DNA from: Nitrospina sp.
Lineage (GTDB): Bacteria > Nitrospinota > Nitrospinia > Nitrospinales > VA-1
Reading direction: 5' to 3'
NCBI GenBank assembly: GCA_018673915.1
Contig: JABHBK010000001.1
Coordinates: 1-64,000, forward strand
DNA: 64,000 nucleotides
Part shown: piece after piece, positions 46,547 to 58,050 of the stretch
How the letters are laid out: every line of letters starts with the position of its first letter
Numbering within the stretch: the stretch's first letter is position 1
Position numbers and translations under genes: made by a program
Notes under the pieces: generated by a model
The model's database searches: none
What the model saw: the letters and a program-made list of their open reading frames with translations, nothing else
What the model was told of the DNA's origin: nothing

Positions 46547-48463
46547 GTCAATCATGATTTCAGCGCGGGCTTTCAGATTTCCTACCCATTCTTGAAATGT
46601 TTGACTGCTTTTTTTCTGTTTAATTTGTAGAATTATTTTTTGGACTTGATCTTTATCGGGTTCTCCTGCCGCTTCTTTTTCTACCAATTTGAAAAGGTAG
46701 AAACGGTTTCTTACTTTCGCTGAGGAAGTATCTTCCAAGTTCATGGTGAAAGCTTTTTCCTTAATTTCTTTAATATTTCCAATTCCTGGAATGGAGTCCT
46801 CCCTGCTGAATGAGGGTGAGTGTCGGACACTCAAGTCTAGCCCCTGAATTGCTTTTCCCAAGTCCTTTTCCTGCGCAAGCTTTTGTTCCAGTTCTTTGAA
46901 TTTTGATAAAGTGTGCTCCTGATTAACCTTCTCGGTCAAGGCCGTTACAACGTTGTCCCTGACTTCCTTTAGCTCTGGAATATAGGCTTGTTTTTTACCA
47001 GTGACTTTTAAAATGAAAGATGCTTCCGGTGTATTTATAGTTTGGCTTATTTTGTTTTCTTCCAGACTAAATGCAGTGGCAAAAAATTGAGGCTGACTTC
47101 CAATTTCTGGCAGATTGTGGCTTTCCCTTGAGAAAAAACGAGTGGTGCTTGTTTGAATTTGATTTTTATCTGCGGCCGATATCAGGTCGCCACTCTTTTC
47201 TGCATCCTGATGAATATGCTTCGCTGTTCTTCTAACCCTTTGACGAGCCTTGATTTCTTTTAGAGATTGGATAATTTCTTCACGGACTTCTTCCAGCGGT
47301 TTAATTTTTTCATCTTCCCGACCTTCTAATTTGATTATGTGGTAACCGAAGGGGGTTAAAACGGGTTCGCTGATTTGGTCGATCTCCATATTATCGAGAG
47401 CTTTTTCGAAGGCAGAGACCATGGTTCCTTTAGGGAACTCTCCAAGGCTACCTCCTTGTTGCCCGGACCCAGGGTCATCAGAATGTTTTTTCGCTATTTC
47501 CCCAAAGTCGGCACCGGCCATAACTTTTCCACGAATCTCAGTGGCTAGAATTTTTGCTTTTTCTTCTGCTTGCTTCTGTTTTTCTTCAGGAGATGAATCT
47601 CCTTCAATTTCCGATTGTTTTGTATGGATGAGGATGTGGCTTGCGCGGTATTTCTTCTTGACGCGAAAATCAGCAATTTTGGATTGGTAATAATCCTTAA
47701 TATCTTCATCTCGGGGTTCTATTTTTGCGAGATAGATTTTAGGTTCAACTTTCACATATTCAACTTGAATTTGCGGCGGTATTTCAAATCGCTTGTTGTT
47801 GGCTTGAAAAAAATCATTTAGTTCCTGGTCGGTAAAACTCTTTTCGATTTGGAAGTGATCACTATTAAATCGCACATAATCAATTTTGGCTTTATCTTCA
47901 GTGTTATTGAAGGCTTCACGAATCTCACTGGGTAAAACTTTGGCATTGGTCCGAAACAATTTCTCTAATTTGTCCAGGAGCAAGGCTTGGCGTTGGTTGT
48001 CTTCAAATTCGCCGGGAGTAATCCGTTGAAACTGAAGATAGTTGCGATACGTTTTGTCGCTGAACTTGTCGTCCATTTGGAATACGGACAATTCTTTGAT
48101 ATGAGCAATGAGTTCTGTGTCGCTGATTTTCAGGTTTTGTTTCTTGGCGGCTATCAACAATAATTTTTTCTGAATTAAAGCTTCAAGAGCCTGGGTTTTC
48201 AAATCGAGTTTTTTGATCATATCGTCAGAAAACTGATTTCTGAACTGCTGCCGATAAAAATCCACTAGATTATTAAAGGTGCGTTCGTACTCCTGCTGAT
48301 ATATTTTTTCCCCCTCAACAGTTGCTATGGCTCCACCTCCAGTTCCCGAAGAACCCCCCATTCCCCATGAATAAAAAATGGTTCCGACAAAAGCCAGAAT
48401 AATTAGCCAAAGGATGGCCTTAATCATCCAGGAATCAGCGTGTTCTCTAATCGTGCTCAGCAT
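46532..48463 (-). CDS. PpiD-like periplasmic peptidyl-prolyl isomerase / chaperone
   Basis: I start at the ATG 48463 (MLSTIREHADSW), 12 codons inside the longest frame, because it fits the PpiD/SurA_N_3 N-terminus. The 643-residue protein has one membrane anchor at about 13-33, a SurA-like helical domain (about 50-190) and a PpiC-type rotamase domain at about 273-382 (YRASHILI; GADFGEIAKKHSDDPGS; GYHIIKLEGRED). A C-terminal helical extension follows. It should help fold outer-membrane and secreted proteins at the inner-membrane surface. Confidence 0.85.
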   Translation of the reverse strand: MLSTIREHADSWMIKAILWLIILAFVGTIFYSWGMGGSSGTGGGAIATVEGEKIYQQEYERTFNNLVDFYRQQFRNQFSDDMIKKLDLKTQALEALIQKKLLLIAAKKQNLKISDTELIAHIKELSVFQMDDKFSDKTYRNYLQFQRITPGEFEDNQRQALLLDKLEKLFRTNAKVLPSEIREAFNNTEDKAKIDYVRFNSDHFQIEKSFTDQELNDFFQANNKRFEIPPQIQVEYVKVEPKIYLAKIEPRDEDIKDYYQSKIADFRVKKKYRASHILIHTKQSEIEGDSSPEEKQKQAEEKAKILATEIRGKVMAGADFGEIAKKHSDDPGSGQQGGSLGEFPKGTMVSAFEKALDNMEIDQISEPVLTPFGYHIIKLEGREDEKIKPLEEVREEIIQSLKEIKARQRVRRTAKHIHQDAEKSGDLISAADKNQIQTSTTRFFSRESHNLPEIGSQPQFFATAFSLEENKISQTINTPEASFILKVTGKKQAYIPELKEVRDNVVTALTEKVNQEHTLSKFKELEQKLAQEKDLGKAIQGLDLSVRHSPSFSREDSIPGIGNIKEIKEKAFTMNLEDTSSAKVRNRFYLFKLVEKEAAGEPDKDQVQKIILQIKQKKSSQTFQEWVGNLKARAEIMIDKTLL

Positions 48464-48636
48464 AGGTGTTTCTCTCGGTTTCCGGTTAAATGAAGGCACC
48501 TATACTATAAAACGCGCAAGCTAATCGCAAGCCCTTATTAATGAATAGTTAGCTAGGCCTTTAGAAACACACCTTGTTTTCTTGATTGCATACGGTTTGC
48601 TATGAATGGAGTGACGGTTGTTTGTCGGGATTTACC

Positions 48637-48665
48637 TTGCATTTTCAACGCCCCCTTGCTATAAA
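48637..48665 (+). promoter_or_regulatory. promoter of the mreBCD-mrdA operon
   Basis: TTGCAT (48637-48642) and TATAAA (48660-48665) are 17 bases apart, with TG at 48657-48658 (extended -10). Transcription would start near 48672, about 50 bases before mreB. Confidence 0.6.
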
Positions 48666-48714
48666 GAAAGTTGAGAAAAAACAAGCAGTTACGTAATTTT
48701 TTGAATCTAAATAG

Positions 48715-49746
<1,032 letters not shown>

Positions 49747-49748
49747 CG

Positions 49749-50564
49749 GTGCCCAATAAGGGAATTAAAAGCAAAAATAAAATAATTATAGTATTCGCTA
49801 TTCTGCTGTTTTCCTTGGCATTGATGACGTTGAGTGCCAAGCAGGAAAAAGGCACCCATTTTTTGGACTCCATGGTAGGAGTCATTCTTTCCCCTTTCCA
49901 GAATTTCTTTACCCAAACCATCCAATCTATTTCAGATGGCATAAACCATTATTTTTTTCTTGTTGATGTGGCAAGGGAAAATGATCAGCTCAACCTTGAA
50001 GTACAACGGTTGATCAATGAAAAGAATAAACTCATTGAACGCATTGCCAGCCAAAAACGCCTTGCAAAGCTCATGGCTTATGAGGACGATTGGGAGAAGA
50101 AGGCTGTGGTGGCCTCTGTCATTGGTAAGGGTGCGACGCAATGGTCAAAGGTGATAATAATAAATAAGGGGACGCAGGACGGAATACGCGATCACCTTGC
50201 TGTGGTTACCGATGCTGGAGTGATTGGTCAGATAATTCACGCAGGTCTCAACACTTCTAAAGTACTTTTGATTATTGATGGCCGTAGTGCAGTGGATGCC
50301 TTGTTTCAGAATAGTCGTATTTCTGGAGTTGTTGTGGGGGCGGGTGATGATGAGTGTCATTTAAAATTTGTCCCCAACACGGCAGATGTCAAGGTGGGGG
50401 ATCAAGTGCTTTCTTCGGGGCTGGGTGGTATTTTCCCAAAAGGTTTGATCATCGGAAAAGTTTCGCAGGTTACCAAGAAAAAACAGGGCCTGTTTCAGGA
50501 TATTACATTGGTTCCTAGTTCAGACTTGTCGCGCTTGGAAGAGGTTCTTGTTCTTCTTTCTTAG
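49749..50564 (+). CDS. mreC: rod shape-determining protein MreC
   Basis: The 271-residue bitopic protein starts with GTG at 49749. It has one membrane segment (about 10-27), a coiled coil (about 75-105, ENDQLNLEVQRLINEKNKL) and two beta-barrel domains with the family motifs VIGKGATQWSKVIIINKG, GVIGQIIHAG and GDQVLSSGLGGIFPKGLIIG. MreC links MreB to the wall synthase. Order mreB-mreC-mreD is standard. Confidence 0.93.
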   Translation: MPNKGIKSKNKIIIVFAILLFSLALMTLSAKQEKGTHFLDSMVGVILSPFQNFFTQTIQSISDGINHYFFLVDVARENDQLNLEVQRLINEKNKLIERIASQKRLAKLMAYEDDWEKKAVVASVIGKGATQWSKVIIINKGTQDGIRDHLAVVTDAGVIGQIIHAGLNTSKVLLIIDGRSAVDALFQNSRISGVVVGAGDDECHLKFVPNTADVKVGDQVLSSGLGGIFPKGLIIGKVSQVTKKKQGLFQDITLVPSSDLSRLEEVLVLLS

Positions 50565-50572
50565 GTTTATTT

Positions 50573-51091
50573 ATGTATTTTTATGCGCAGGCGCTCATTA
50601 TAGTTTTTTTGTTTTCCGCCCAAACTACTTGGTTGGAATTGTTTTCCTTTGGCGATGTTATTCCTGATTTAGCCCTGATTTGGGTGGTGTATTGCGCGGT
50701 TCGACATTCCCGAGCAGCAGGAATCGGAGCGGGGATTACCATCGGACTTATCCAAGACAGTCTTTCTGGTGGGTTGCTGGGGGTGAATACTCTTTCGAAA
50801 GGCCTGATTGGTTATTTTTTTTCCACGCTTAAGGATAAGTTTTTTGTTGAAGGAATGATTCCGATAGGAATATTCCTTATTCTCTCCTCAATTTTTGATG
50901 GGCTTGTGTATTATTTCTCTATGGGAACTATCCTGAAAGGGGAAGTTGCTTCGAGTTTTTTGTACCAATCATTACCCGTTTTCAGTATTTATAATGGTTT
51001 GATAGGTCCATTTATGTTTATAGTTTTGGATAAAATTGACAGCTGGTTGAAATCGAAAAAAACTGGCTCTCATATGAGGATAACAAATTGA
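50573..51091 (+). CDS. mreD: rod shape-determining protein MreD
   Basis: The 172-residue hydrophobic protein has five to six helices. The N-terminal segment with DVIPDLALIWVVYCAV and the following GIGAGITIGLIQDSLSGGLLGVNTLSKGLIGYF match the MreD family in separate helices. It overlaps the mrdA start by 4 bases (TTGA). Confidence 0.9.
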   Translation: MYFYAQALIIVFLFSAQTTWLELFSFGDVIPDLALIWVVYCAVRHSRAAGIGAGITIGLIQDSLSGGLLGVNTLSKGLIGYFFSTLKDKFFVEGMIPIGIFLILSSIFDGLVYYFSMGTILKGEVASSFLYQSLPVFSIYNGLIGPFMFIVLDKIDSWLKSKKTGSHMRITN

Positions 51092-52950
51092 TCTTGTTTC
51101 GTCATGGAACGGAAACTAATGATGCAATAAAAAAGAAGATACGTGTCTTCGCCATTCTTGCTGTGGCTTCTTTCCTATGCCTGTGGATGCGTATCTGGTA
51201 TTTGCAGATATTAAAATGGCAATACCTGACAGGACTCTCAGAGAATAACCGGGTTCGAATGGTAACCATGCCGGCCAACCGAGGGATAATCAAAGACCGT
51301 AATGGTGAGACTTTAGTCAGCATTCGACCTGCTTTCAATTTGTATTTAACTCCAGAAGATACTCAGGATCTGGAGTCCTCCCTAGACAAACTTACACAAA
51401 GAATTTCCTTTGATCGGATTAAATTAAAAAAGGAAATGGCTCGGACTAAATCCTTCAAGGACATTTTAATAAAGAGGGATATCACTCGAGAAGAGGTGGC
51501 TTTTGTAGAAGAGAATAATATGAGTCTTGCCGGAATTCATATCAGGGCTGAGCCATTAAGAAACTATGTGTTTAATGATTTAGCTTCACACACGATGGGT
51601 TATTTGGGGGAGATATCTAAGGCAAGATTGGAAAACGACAAAGATCCAACTTATAAGCAAGGGGACTTTGTGGGCAAAAACGGTCTGGAAAATATATATG
51701 AATCTCTTTTGCGTGGCAAGAAAGGATATAAAGAGGTTGAGGTGGATGTTTCCGGTCGGGAGCTTAAAACATTACGAAAACTACCTCCAGAAAGTGGAAA
51801 TAATCTGATCCTTACCCTGGATGTAAGGATACAAGAGGAGTTGGAAAAATTGATGACCGCAACGGCGGAAAAGAATATGAATGGTTCGGCAGTGGTCATG
51901 AAGGTGCAGACAGGAGAAATTATTGCAATTGTTAGCAAACCCTCATTTGACCCCAATAAGTTTGCTGCGGGAATTTCCCCCCTAAGTTGGAATGAATTAG
52001 TGACGGACGAGTGGCACCCTTTGCAGAACAGGTCTATTCATGGTCAATACCCTCCTGGTTCTACCTATAAAATTATAACAGCACTTGCAGGTCTTGAAGA
52101 GGGAGTGATTAAACCGGATACATCTATCTATTGCCCCGGGCATTTTAAGCTAGGAAGAGGACGGTATAGGTGCTGGAAAAAATCAGGGCATGGTGCGGTG
52201 GATTTGCATGATGCGCTGGTGCAGTCTTGCGATGTTTATTTTTACACGATTGGACATCGGTTGGGTATTGATACAATCGCGAAATATGCAAAACGTTTTG
52301 GGCTGGGGAGTCCAACCCGCTTGGGTTTGAGTCGCGAGAAAAAAGGATTAGTTCCTACCACCCAGTGGAAATTGCTGAACAAGAAAGAACCTTGGCTGTT
52401 AGGTGAAACCATTTCTGCATCAATTGGTCAAGGTTATAATCTGGTGACACCCATACAGCAGGTAATTATGATGGCCGCTGTAGCGAATGGAGGTGTTTTG
52501 CTCAAACCCTATCTTGTCAAACATATTGAGAACCCTGAAAGGCAGAGCCAGAAAGAGTTTCACCCGGAAATTACTGGTCAAATTGAGGTGAACCCCGATC
52601 ATTTGGAACAGGTTAGAAAGGCCTTGCGCGATGTGGTGAATGGGGCGAAGGGAACAGGTAAAAAATCCCGCTTAAAAAATGTAATTGTTTCGGGGAAAAC
52701 AGGAACCGCCCAGGTTGTCCGAATGAAATCCAATGAAGAATTGGAGAAAGGTGAGATCATACCTGTTAAGTATAGGGATCATGCCTGGTTCGTGGCTTTT
52801 GCCCCCTACGAAAAACCTGAAATCGCTGTGGCAATAATTGTAGAACATGGAGGTCATGGCGGGGCCGCCGCTGGGCCCATTGCTGGAAAAATTTTCAAGA
52901 AATATTTTAAGCTTAATCCTCCACCCGCGCCTTCTGCGCAAACGCTATAA
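51088..52950 (+). CDS. mrdA: penicillin-binding protein 2
   Basis: PBP2 is the class B transpeptidase of the elongasome. The 620-residue protein starts with TTG at 51088 behind GAGGA. It has a membrane anchor (about 20-40), a PBP dimerisation domain beginning at MPANRGIIKDRNG (61-73), and the transpeptidase motifs SxxK (Ser325-Thr-Tyr-Lys328), SxD-type (Ser380-Cys-Asp382) and KTG in VSGKTGTAQ (about 546). His368 and Cys381 lie where E. coli PBP2 binds structural zinc. Its usual partner rodA does not follow. Confidence 0.94.
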   Translation: MILFRHGTETNDAIKKKIRVFAILAVASFLCLWMRIWYLQILKWQYLTGLSENNRVRMVTMPANRGIIKDRNGETLVSIRPAFNLYLTPEDTQDLESSLDKLTQRISFDRIKLKKEMARTKSFKDILIKRDITREEVAFVEENNMSLAGIHIRAEPLRNYVFNDLASHTMGYLGEISKARLENDKDPTYKQGDFVGKNGLENIYESLLRGKKGYKEVEVDVSGRELKTLRKLPPESGNNLILTLDVRIQEELEKLMTATAEKNMNGSAVVMKVQTGEIIAIVSKPSFDPNKFAAGISPLSWNELVTDEWHPLQNRSIHGQYPPGSTYKIITALAGLEEGVIKPDTSIYCPGHFKLGRGRYRCWKKSGHGAVDLHDALVQSCDVYFYTIGHRLGIDTIAKYAKRFGLGSPTRLGLSREKKGLVPTTQWKLLNKKEPWLLGETISASIGQGYNLVTPIQQVIMMAAVANGGVLLKPYLVKHIENPERQSQKEFHPEITGQIEVNPDHLEQVRKALRDVVNGAKGTGKKSRLKNVIVSGKTGTAQVVRMKSNEELEKGEIIPVKYRDHAWFVAFAPYEKPEIAVAIIVEHGGHGGAAAGPIAGKIFKKYFKLNPPPAPSAQTL

Positions 52951-53098
52951 CCTTTGAGAGGCCGAAACAGGCAGTCGGTATGATGGGAACGTGCTTTTTC
53001 CTTGAATATTCTCTTAAGGTTAAGTAGTCTAATTGTTTGCCAATAAAATTAAAGTTTAGTTTACCTGATTTCCCAATTTTGTGATTCGATAGAATTCA

Positions 53099-53749
53099 AT
53101 GGCCATTCAAGCAAGTGAAATCCCATTTGTTATGGGGCAGAAAGTGACCGCTACCATTCGAGGGGAGGTCTTTACCGTTTGTATCCGCGGATGGAAGAAT
53201 GGGCAATATGTGATCACCGATTTGCCCAAGGTGGGGGGAGAAGCCTACCGGGTTGCTCCTCAAACCGGAATACAGATCCATTTCATCAAAGATGGTCTGT
53301 TTGTCAACTTCAAATCTTCGGTTAGTTCTGCTCTGGCGCAGGCGATTTCACTTATGGTTGTTGAATATCCCCGTTCGTTTGATCTGCATAATTTGCGGAA
53401 ATATGAACGATTTAGAACCAACGTGCCAGTGAGGTTTTACAGCGAAGAAGGTGAAACAAAATTTGAAGATGCTGGAATTCTTCGCGACATCAGCTCTGGC
53501 GGGGCCTTGATCAGTCATGCCAAGCAGGTCTCGAAGCAAAAAACTTTATATATATCTGCGGAACTTCCTAATGGCGGTATCATTAAACTGCAACCGGCGG
53601 CAGCGCAAAATTTAAGGAAAAATCCAAAAAGTGAATCCACTCCTTATGTGACGGGAGTTAAATGGAAGGGCATTCTTCCTGAGTCTGAACAGGCAATCGC
53701 TGGTTTCATTACCCAAAGGTCAAAAGAACGCAGGGAAAGCTCGCGGTAA
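53099..53749 (+). CDS. PilZ-domain c-di-GMP-binding protein, YcgR-like
   Basis: The 216-residue protein has an N-terminal YcgR-like beta domain (about 5-95) and a PilZ domain (about 97-205). Both c-di-GMP motifs are present: Arg100-x3-Arg104 (RKYER) and Asp130-x-Ser132-x2-Gly135 (DISSGG). It likely couples cyclic-di-GMP levels to motility or surface functions. No flagellar gene is adjacent. It converges with uvrB at a 4-base gap. Confidence 0.85.
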   Translation: MAIQASEIPFVMGQKVTATIRGEVFTVCIRGWKNGQYVITDLPKVGGEAYRVAPQTGIQIHFIKDGLFVNFKSSVSSALAQAISLMVVEYPRSFDLHNLRKYERFRTNVPVRFYSEEGETKFEDAGILRDISSGGALISHAKQVSKQKTLYISAELPNGGIIKLQPAAAQNLRKNPKSESTPYVTGVKWKGILPESEQAIAGFITQRSKERRESSR

Positions 53750-53753
53750 CGTT

Positions 53754-55751
53754 TCATGGAATTATTTCCAGGTCTCTTTCCCGCAGGCGTTTGATTCGGT
53801 CTCTGAGTTCGGCGGCTTTTTCAAACTCCAGATCTTTTGCCACTGAGAGCATCTGCTTTTCCAGTTCCCTTATCAATTGCGGAATTGGTTTTCCAGACTC
53901 ATATTCCGCTTCTTCTTCCATGACTTCAAAAATGGATTCTTGATTTTCCGAATATTCCATGGAATCACCGATGGCTTTTACTATTGAGCTGACGGTTATA
54001 TTATTTTCCTTGTTGTAAGCAAGTTGGATTTCCCTCCTGCGAGACATCTCATCTATAGCGGCTTTCATCGATTTGGTTACAGTATCTGCATAAAATATGA
54101 CTTTCCCGGAAATATTTCTTGCGGCCCTTCCGGAGGTTTGGATCAGTGAAGTGGTGGACCTTAGGAAACCTTCTTTGTCTGCATCGAGGATGGCGACCAA
54201 AGAAACCTCAGGGATATCAAGTCCCTCGCGCAACAAATTGATACCTATCAAAGCATCAAATTCTCCCAGGCGCAGTTCACGTATGATCTGGGTTCGCTCC
54301 AGCGTCACGATGTCTGAATGCAAATATTTGACTTTCAGTCCCAATTCGGAAAAATGCTCGGTCAGGTCTTCAGAAAACCTTTTAGTCAGTGTTGTAATCA
54401 AAGTACGTTGATTCTTTTCTGCTCGAGAACGAATTTGATTGTATAAATCGTCTACCTGAGTGGCCACGGGCTTAATTTCAACCTCGGGGTCTACCAAACC
54501 TGTTGGTCTCGCAATCTGTTCCACCACCCGATCTTCCGATTGTTCCAATTCATATGAGCTGGGTGTGGCGGAAACATAAATAACATTGTTAACATGTTGG
54601 CCAAACTCTTCAAACCTTAGAGGACGATTGTCAAATGCTGAAGGAAGGCGGAATCCGTATCGGACGAGGTTTTCTTTGCGAGACCGGTCCCCCTTGTACA
54701 TGCCTTGCAATTGCGGCAGGCTAACGTGACTCTCATCAATGATGAATAGCGAATCGTTTGGAAAATAATCCAACAAAGTTGGTGGTGGTTCACCTGGAGG
54801 TCGATCCATGAGGTAGCGTGAATAGTTTTCAATACCCTGGCAGTAACCGACCTCCTTGATCATTTCCAGGTCAAAAAGGGTCCTCTGGTCAATTCTCTGC
54901 GCTTCTATGAGGAGGTTCAGGTTTTCAAAATAGGCAACCCGTTCAATTAGTTCTTTCCTTATATTCTCCATGGCTTTTTCCAGCAGATGTTTCGGAGTCA
55001 CATAATGGCTGGCAGGATAGATGGCGATGCGGTCCAGTTCCTGAATGGGTTGACGGGTGAGGGGATCGAATGAGGTTATCTGATCTATTTGATCGCCGAA
55101 GAATTCCACTCGAATCGCTTCATTTCTTTCATAAACCGGAAGGATTTCCAGAACATCCCCCCGGACGCGAAAGGTGCCACGTTGGAAATCCACATCGTTT
55201 CTTTTGTATTGAATTTCTATTAGTTTCTGTAAAGCTTGATCCCTTTCCAGAGTCTTACCCCTTTCCAGGAACAGAAGCATACCGTGATAAGCTTCTGGAG
55301 AGCCCAAACCATAAATGCAGGAAACGCTGGCGACAATAATGACATCCCGACGTTCAAAGAGGGCATGGGTGGCCGAGTGGCGCATTTTATCGATCTCGTC
55401 GTTGATGGAGGCGTCTTTTTCAATATAAGTATCGGTTTGGGCTAGATAGGCCTCGGGCTGGTAGTAATCGTAATAGCTGACAAAATACCCGACTGCGTTA
55501 TCCGGAAAATAAGTTTTAAACTCATTGTAAAGTTGGGCGGCAAGGGTTTTATTATGAGCGAGGACCAAGGTTGGTTTTTGCACCTGTTCGATAACATTGG
55601 CAACAGTAAAGGTTTTCCCCGACCCGGTAACTCCGAGCAGGGTCTGGGAGCTTGGGCTGGTAGCCAGGCCATCGACCAGCTTTTCTATGGCCTTAGGCTG
55701 GTCCCCCGCAGGCTTGTATTTGGCATGAAGTTTAAAGGGTTGCATGACCAT
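53754..55751 (-). CDS. uvrB: excinuclease ABC subunit B
   Basis: UvrB verifies DNA damage in nucleotide excision repair. The 665-residue helicase-fold protein shows Walker A GVTGSGKT, the beta-hairpin [12 protein letters not shown], the DEAD-like DESH and motif [13 protein letters not shown]-terminal UVR domain ([24 protein letters not shown]) binds UvrC. An ATG two codons in (55745) is an equal start candidate. CTGT-N8-GCAG at 55800-55815 is one base from the E. coli LexA box. Confidence 0.96.
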   Translation of the reverse strand: MVMQPFKLHAKYKPAGDQPKAIEKLVDGLATSPSSQTLLGVTGSGKTFTVANVIEQVQKPTLVLAHNKTLAAQLYNEFKTYFPDNAVGYFVSYYDYYQPEAYLAQTDTYIEKDASINDEIDKMRHSATHALFERRDVIIVASVSCIYGLGSPEAYHGMLLFLERGKTLERDQALQKLIEIQYKRNDVDFQRGTFRVRGDVLEILPVYERNEAIRVEFFGDQIDQITSFDPLTRQPIQELDRIAIYPASHYVTPKHLLEKAMENIRKELIERVAYFENLNLLIEAQRIDQRTLFDLEMIKEVGYCQGIENYSRYLMDRPPGEPPPTLLDYFPNDSLFIIDESHVSLPQLQGMYKGDRSRKENLVRYGFRLPSAFDNRPLRFEEFGQHVNNVIYVSATPSSYELEQSEDRVVEQIARPTGLVDPEVEIKPVATQVDDLYNQIRSRAEKNQRTLITTLTKRFSEDLTEHFSELGLKVKYLHSDIVTLERTQIIRELRLGEFDALIGINLLREGLDIPEVSLVAILDADKEGFLRSTTSLIQTSGRAARNISGKVIFYADTVTKSMKAAIDEMSRRREIQLAYNKENNITVSSIVKAIGDSMEYSENQESIFEVMEEEAEYESGKPIPQLIRELEKQMLSVAKDLEFEKAAELRDRIKRLRERDLEIIP

Positions 55752-55799
55752 TTCAATGCAAAAGGGTTTATGTTAAATTATGGGGTTCATTGGGTGATC

Positions 55800-55815
55800 C
55801 TGTCGACCGATGCAG
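55800..55815 (-). promoter_or_regulatory. LexA-like box upstream of uvrB
   Basis: CTGT-N8-GCAG differs from the E. coli SOS box CTGT-N8-ACAG by one base and lies about 50 bases upstream of uvrB. The LexA motif of this lineage is unknown, so this may be chance. Confidence 0.25.
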
Positions 55816-55911
55816 TCTTCCTTATTTTAACTCAATTTGTTTTATACCGCTCGTTTAGGATTGAGCGATTATGCTATGAATGTTCGTTGATACGGTTCAG
55901 GAAAGGGTATT

Positions 55912-57102
55912 TTGGAAAAACAAGAAGATATTGTTAAAACGGTTCACCTTGGCGATACGGAAGTGACGTTAATGGGAACCGCCCATGTCTCGCAGTTGAG
56001 CGTGGAAATGGTAGAAGAGTATATTAAAACTGGCGACTACGATTGTGTCGCTGTGGAACTATGTTCCCCACGCCTGGAAAACCTTACCAATCAGACTTGG
56101 TGGAAGAACCTCGATATTTATCAGGTATTCCGCAAAAAGAAAGCCGGACTTCTACTGATCAACCTTGCTTTGTCCGCTTATCAAAAACGCCTGGCCGAAA
56201 GAATTGGGGTAGAGGCAGGTCGAGAAATGATTCGAGCCGTTGAGCTGGCGCGTGAAAATAATATCCAGTTGGAAGTTATCGACCGGGATATCTCGACCAC
56301 CCTTCATCGATTGGTTACTGAGGTGTCATTCTGGCAAAAACTTAAAATTGTCGGCGGCCTGATTGCCGGGGTATTTGTTGGGGAAGAGATCAGCGAAGAA
56401 CAGATTGAAGACCTCAAGCGTGGGGATTTATTACATTCGGTAGTGGGCGAGTTTGGCGAGGAGCTGCCAGAGATCAAGAGAGTCCTGATAGATGAACGGG
56501 ATCAATATATGGTAGGGCGATTGGCGCAAATTGCCGAGGCTACGGAAGCCCCTAAAAAAGTACTGGCCTTGGTGGGTGCCGGACATTTGATAGGCATGCT
56601 CCCAACCATGGAATCCCCGCCAACTTTGGAGCATTTGGAAAACCTGGATATAAAACCGCCTCCAAGCCGATTGGGCTACTTCATTGGTTGGGGCATCTGC
56701 GCATTCATTCTCGCGATGTTTGTGGTCGGTTTTCGCCAGTCCCCCGAACTGGGAGAGCAGTTGGTTATAACCTGGGTTTTATTTAATGGCGGCTTCTGTG
56801 CACTGGGCACACTAATAGCCCTGGGCCACCCTGTCTCAATCGTGGCCGGATTTTTTGCCGCTCCCTTGACATCGTTGAATCCTACTATTGGGGCCGGAAT
56901 GGTTGTGGGTTTGGTGGAATCATATATGCGTAAACCTAAAGTGAGTGATTTTGAAACTCTGCGCGAAGATATTGCTATCTATTCGATGTGGTGGAAAAAC
57001 CGCGTTGCCCGGCTATTGTTGATATTCTTTTTTTCCAGCTTTGGTTCTATGATCGGAACTTATACTGCCGGCGCTTCTATTGTAAGCCAGGTTTTTGGAT
57101 AA
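55912..57102 (+). CDS. TraB/PrgY family membrane protein
   Basis: The 396-residue protein starts with TTG at 55912. The N-terminal domain (1-230) has TraB/PrgY motifs: TLMGTAHVSQLSVE, then CVAVELCSPR and ALVGAGHLIGM. These GTAH, E-x-C and GAGH residues resemble the Tiki/TraB metal-protease-like set. Four to five membrane helices fill the C-terminal part (about 255-395). The biochemical role in bacteria is unclear; enterococcal homologues reduce pheromone signalling. It heads a three-gene operon with 3-base gaps. Confidence 0.8.
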   Translation: MEKQEDIVKTVHLGDTEVTLMGTAHVSQLSVEMVEEYIKTGDYDCVAVELCSPRLENLTNQTWWKNLDIYQVFRKKKAGLLLINLALSAYQKRLAERIGVEAGREMIRAVELARENNIQLEVIDRDISTTLHRLVTEVSFWQKLKIVGGLIAGVFVGEEISEEQIEDLKRGDLLHSVVGEFGEELPEIKRVLIDERDQYMVGRLAQIAEATEAPKKVLALVGAGHLIGMLPTMESPPTLEHLENLDIKPPPSRLGYFIGWGICAFILAMFVVGFRQSPELGEQLVITWVLFNGGFCALGTLIALGHPVSIVAGFFAAPLTSLNPTIGAGMVVGLVESYMRKPKVSDFETLREDIAIYSMWWKNRVARLLLIFFFSSFGSMIGTYTAGASIVSQVFG

Positions 57103-57105
57103 ATA

Positions 57106-58047
57106 ATGAATGAAAGGATTCCCAGAATTGCCGTTACTCCCCCCGCTTTTTGCAATTCGCCATCTCTGATAGCTGAACTTTCCAGCCACTTCCCTAATAC
57201 TGTATTTAATGAAAAAGACAGATACCTCTCCGGTTCTGAGTTGGTCAGTTTTCTGGCGGATGCGGATGCCGCTTTAATCGGTAGAGACTCCATTGATGCG
57301 GAACTGATTCGCTCCCTGCCGAATTTGAAAATGATTTCAAAATATGGAGTGGGGTTGGATAACCTGGATCAGGATGCGATGAGACAAGCCAGCATTGAAC
57401 TTAGGGTCACACCTGGTACCAATAGAAGGTCGGTCGCAGAACTGACGCTGGGGTTTATGATTGGCCTCTGCCATAATATATTTTCTGGATCAGAGGAATT
57501 AAAAAGTGGAAGTTGGCGGCGAGACGGAGGGCAGGAACTCACCGGAAAAACTGTTGGGATTATAGGTTGCGGCAATGTAGGGCAGGAACTGGTTCGGTTG
57601 TTACAGCCATTTCAATGCAGAATAATGGTGCGGGATATTGCAGACCGAAACAAGTTTTGCCGTCAAATGGGTGCGGTTACGGCGACATTTGATGAAGTCA
57701 TTGAAGAAGCAGATATCGTAACCCTTCACGTACCCTTGACCGAAAAAACGGAAAACTTTATCTATAAACCAGTGTTTGCAAAAATGAAATCCTCAGCGTT
57801 TCTTGTGAATACCAGCCGAGGTCGGGTGGTACACCAGGGAGACCTGCATCAAGCCTTGACCTCAGGGGAACTAGCGGCTGCGGCATTGGATGTATTTGCA
57901 GAAGAACCTCCAACAGATATCGATTTTCTCCAGCTTCCCAATTTATGGGTTACTCCGCATATAGGGGGGAACGCAAGAGAAGCTGTTGAAGCAATGGGTA
58001 GAGCGGCTATACAGAATCTGGTTGAATATTTTAATATAAAAAAATAA
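57106..58047 (+). CDS. D-isomer 2-hydroxyacid dehydrogenase (phosphoglycerate dehydrogenase-like)
   Basis: The 313-residue protein has both domains of the D-2-hydroxyacid dehydrogenase family but no C-terminal ACT domain. The NAD motif is GIIGCGNVGQELVRLL (GxGxxG). Catalytic residues are in NTSRGRVV (Arg), FAEEPP (Glu) and TPHIGG (His). The KYGVGLDNLD segment is typical of phosphoglycerate dehydrogenase. The true substrate is open; it could serve serine synthesis or another 2-oxoacid. Confidence 0.82.
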   Translation: MNERIPRIAVTPPAFCNSPSLIAELSSHFPNTVFNEKDRYLSGSELVSFLADADAALIGRDSIDAELIRSLPNLKMISKYGVGLDNLDQDAMRQASIELRVTPGTNRRSVAELTLGFMIGLCHNIFSGSEELKSGSWRRDGGQELTGKTVGIIGCGNVGQELVRLLQPFQCRIMVRDIADRNKFCRQMGAVTATFDEVIEEADIVTLHVPLTEKTENFIYKPVFAKMKSSAFLVNTSRGRVVHQGDLHQALTSGELAAAALDVFAEEPPTDIDFLQLPNLWVTPHIGGNAREAVEAMGRAAIQNLVEYFNIKK

Positions 58048-58050
58048 TTA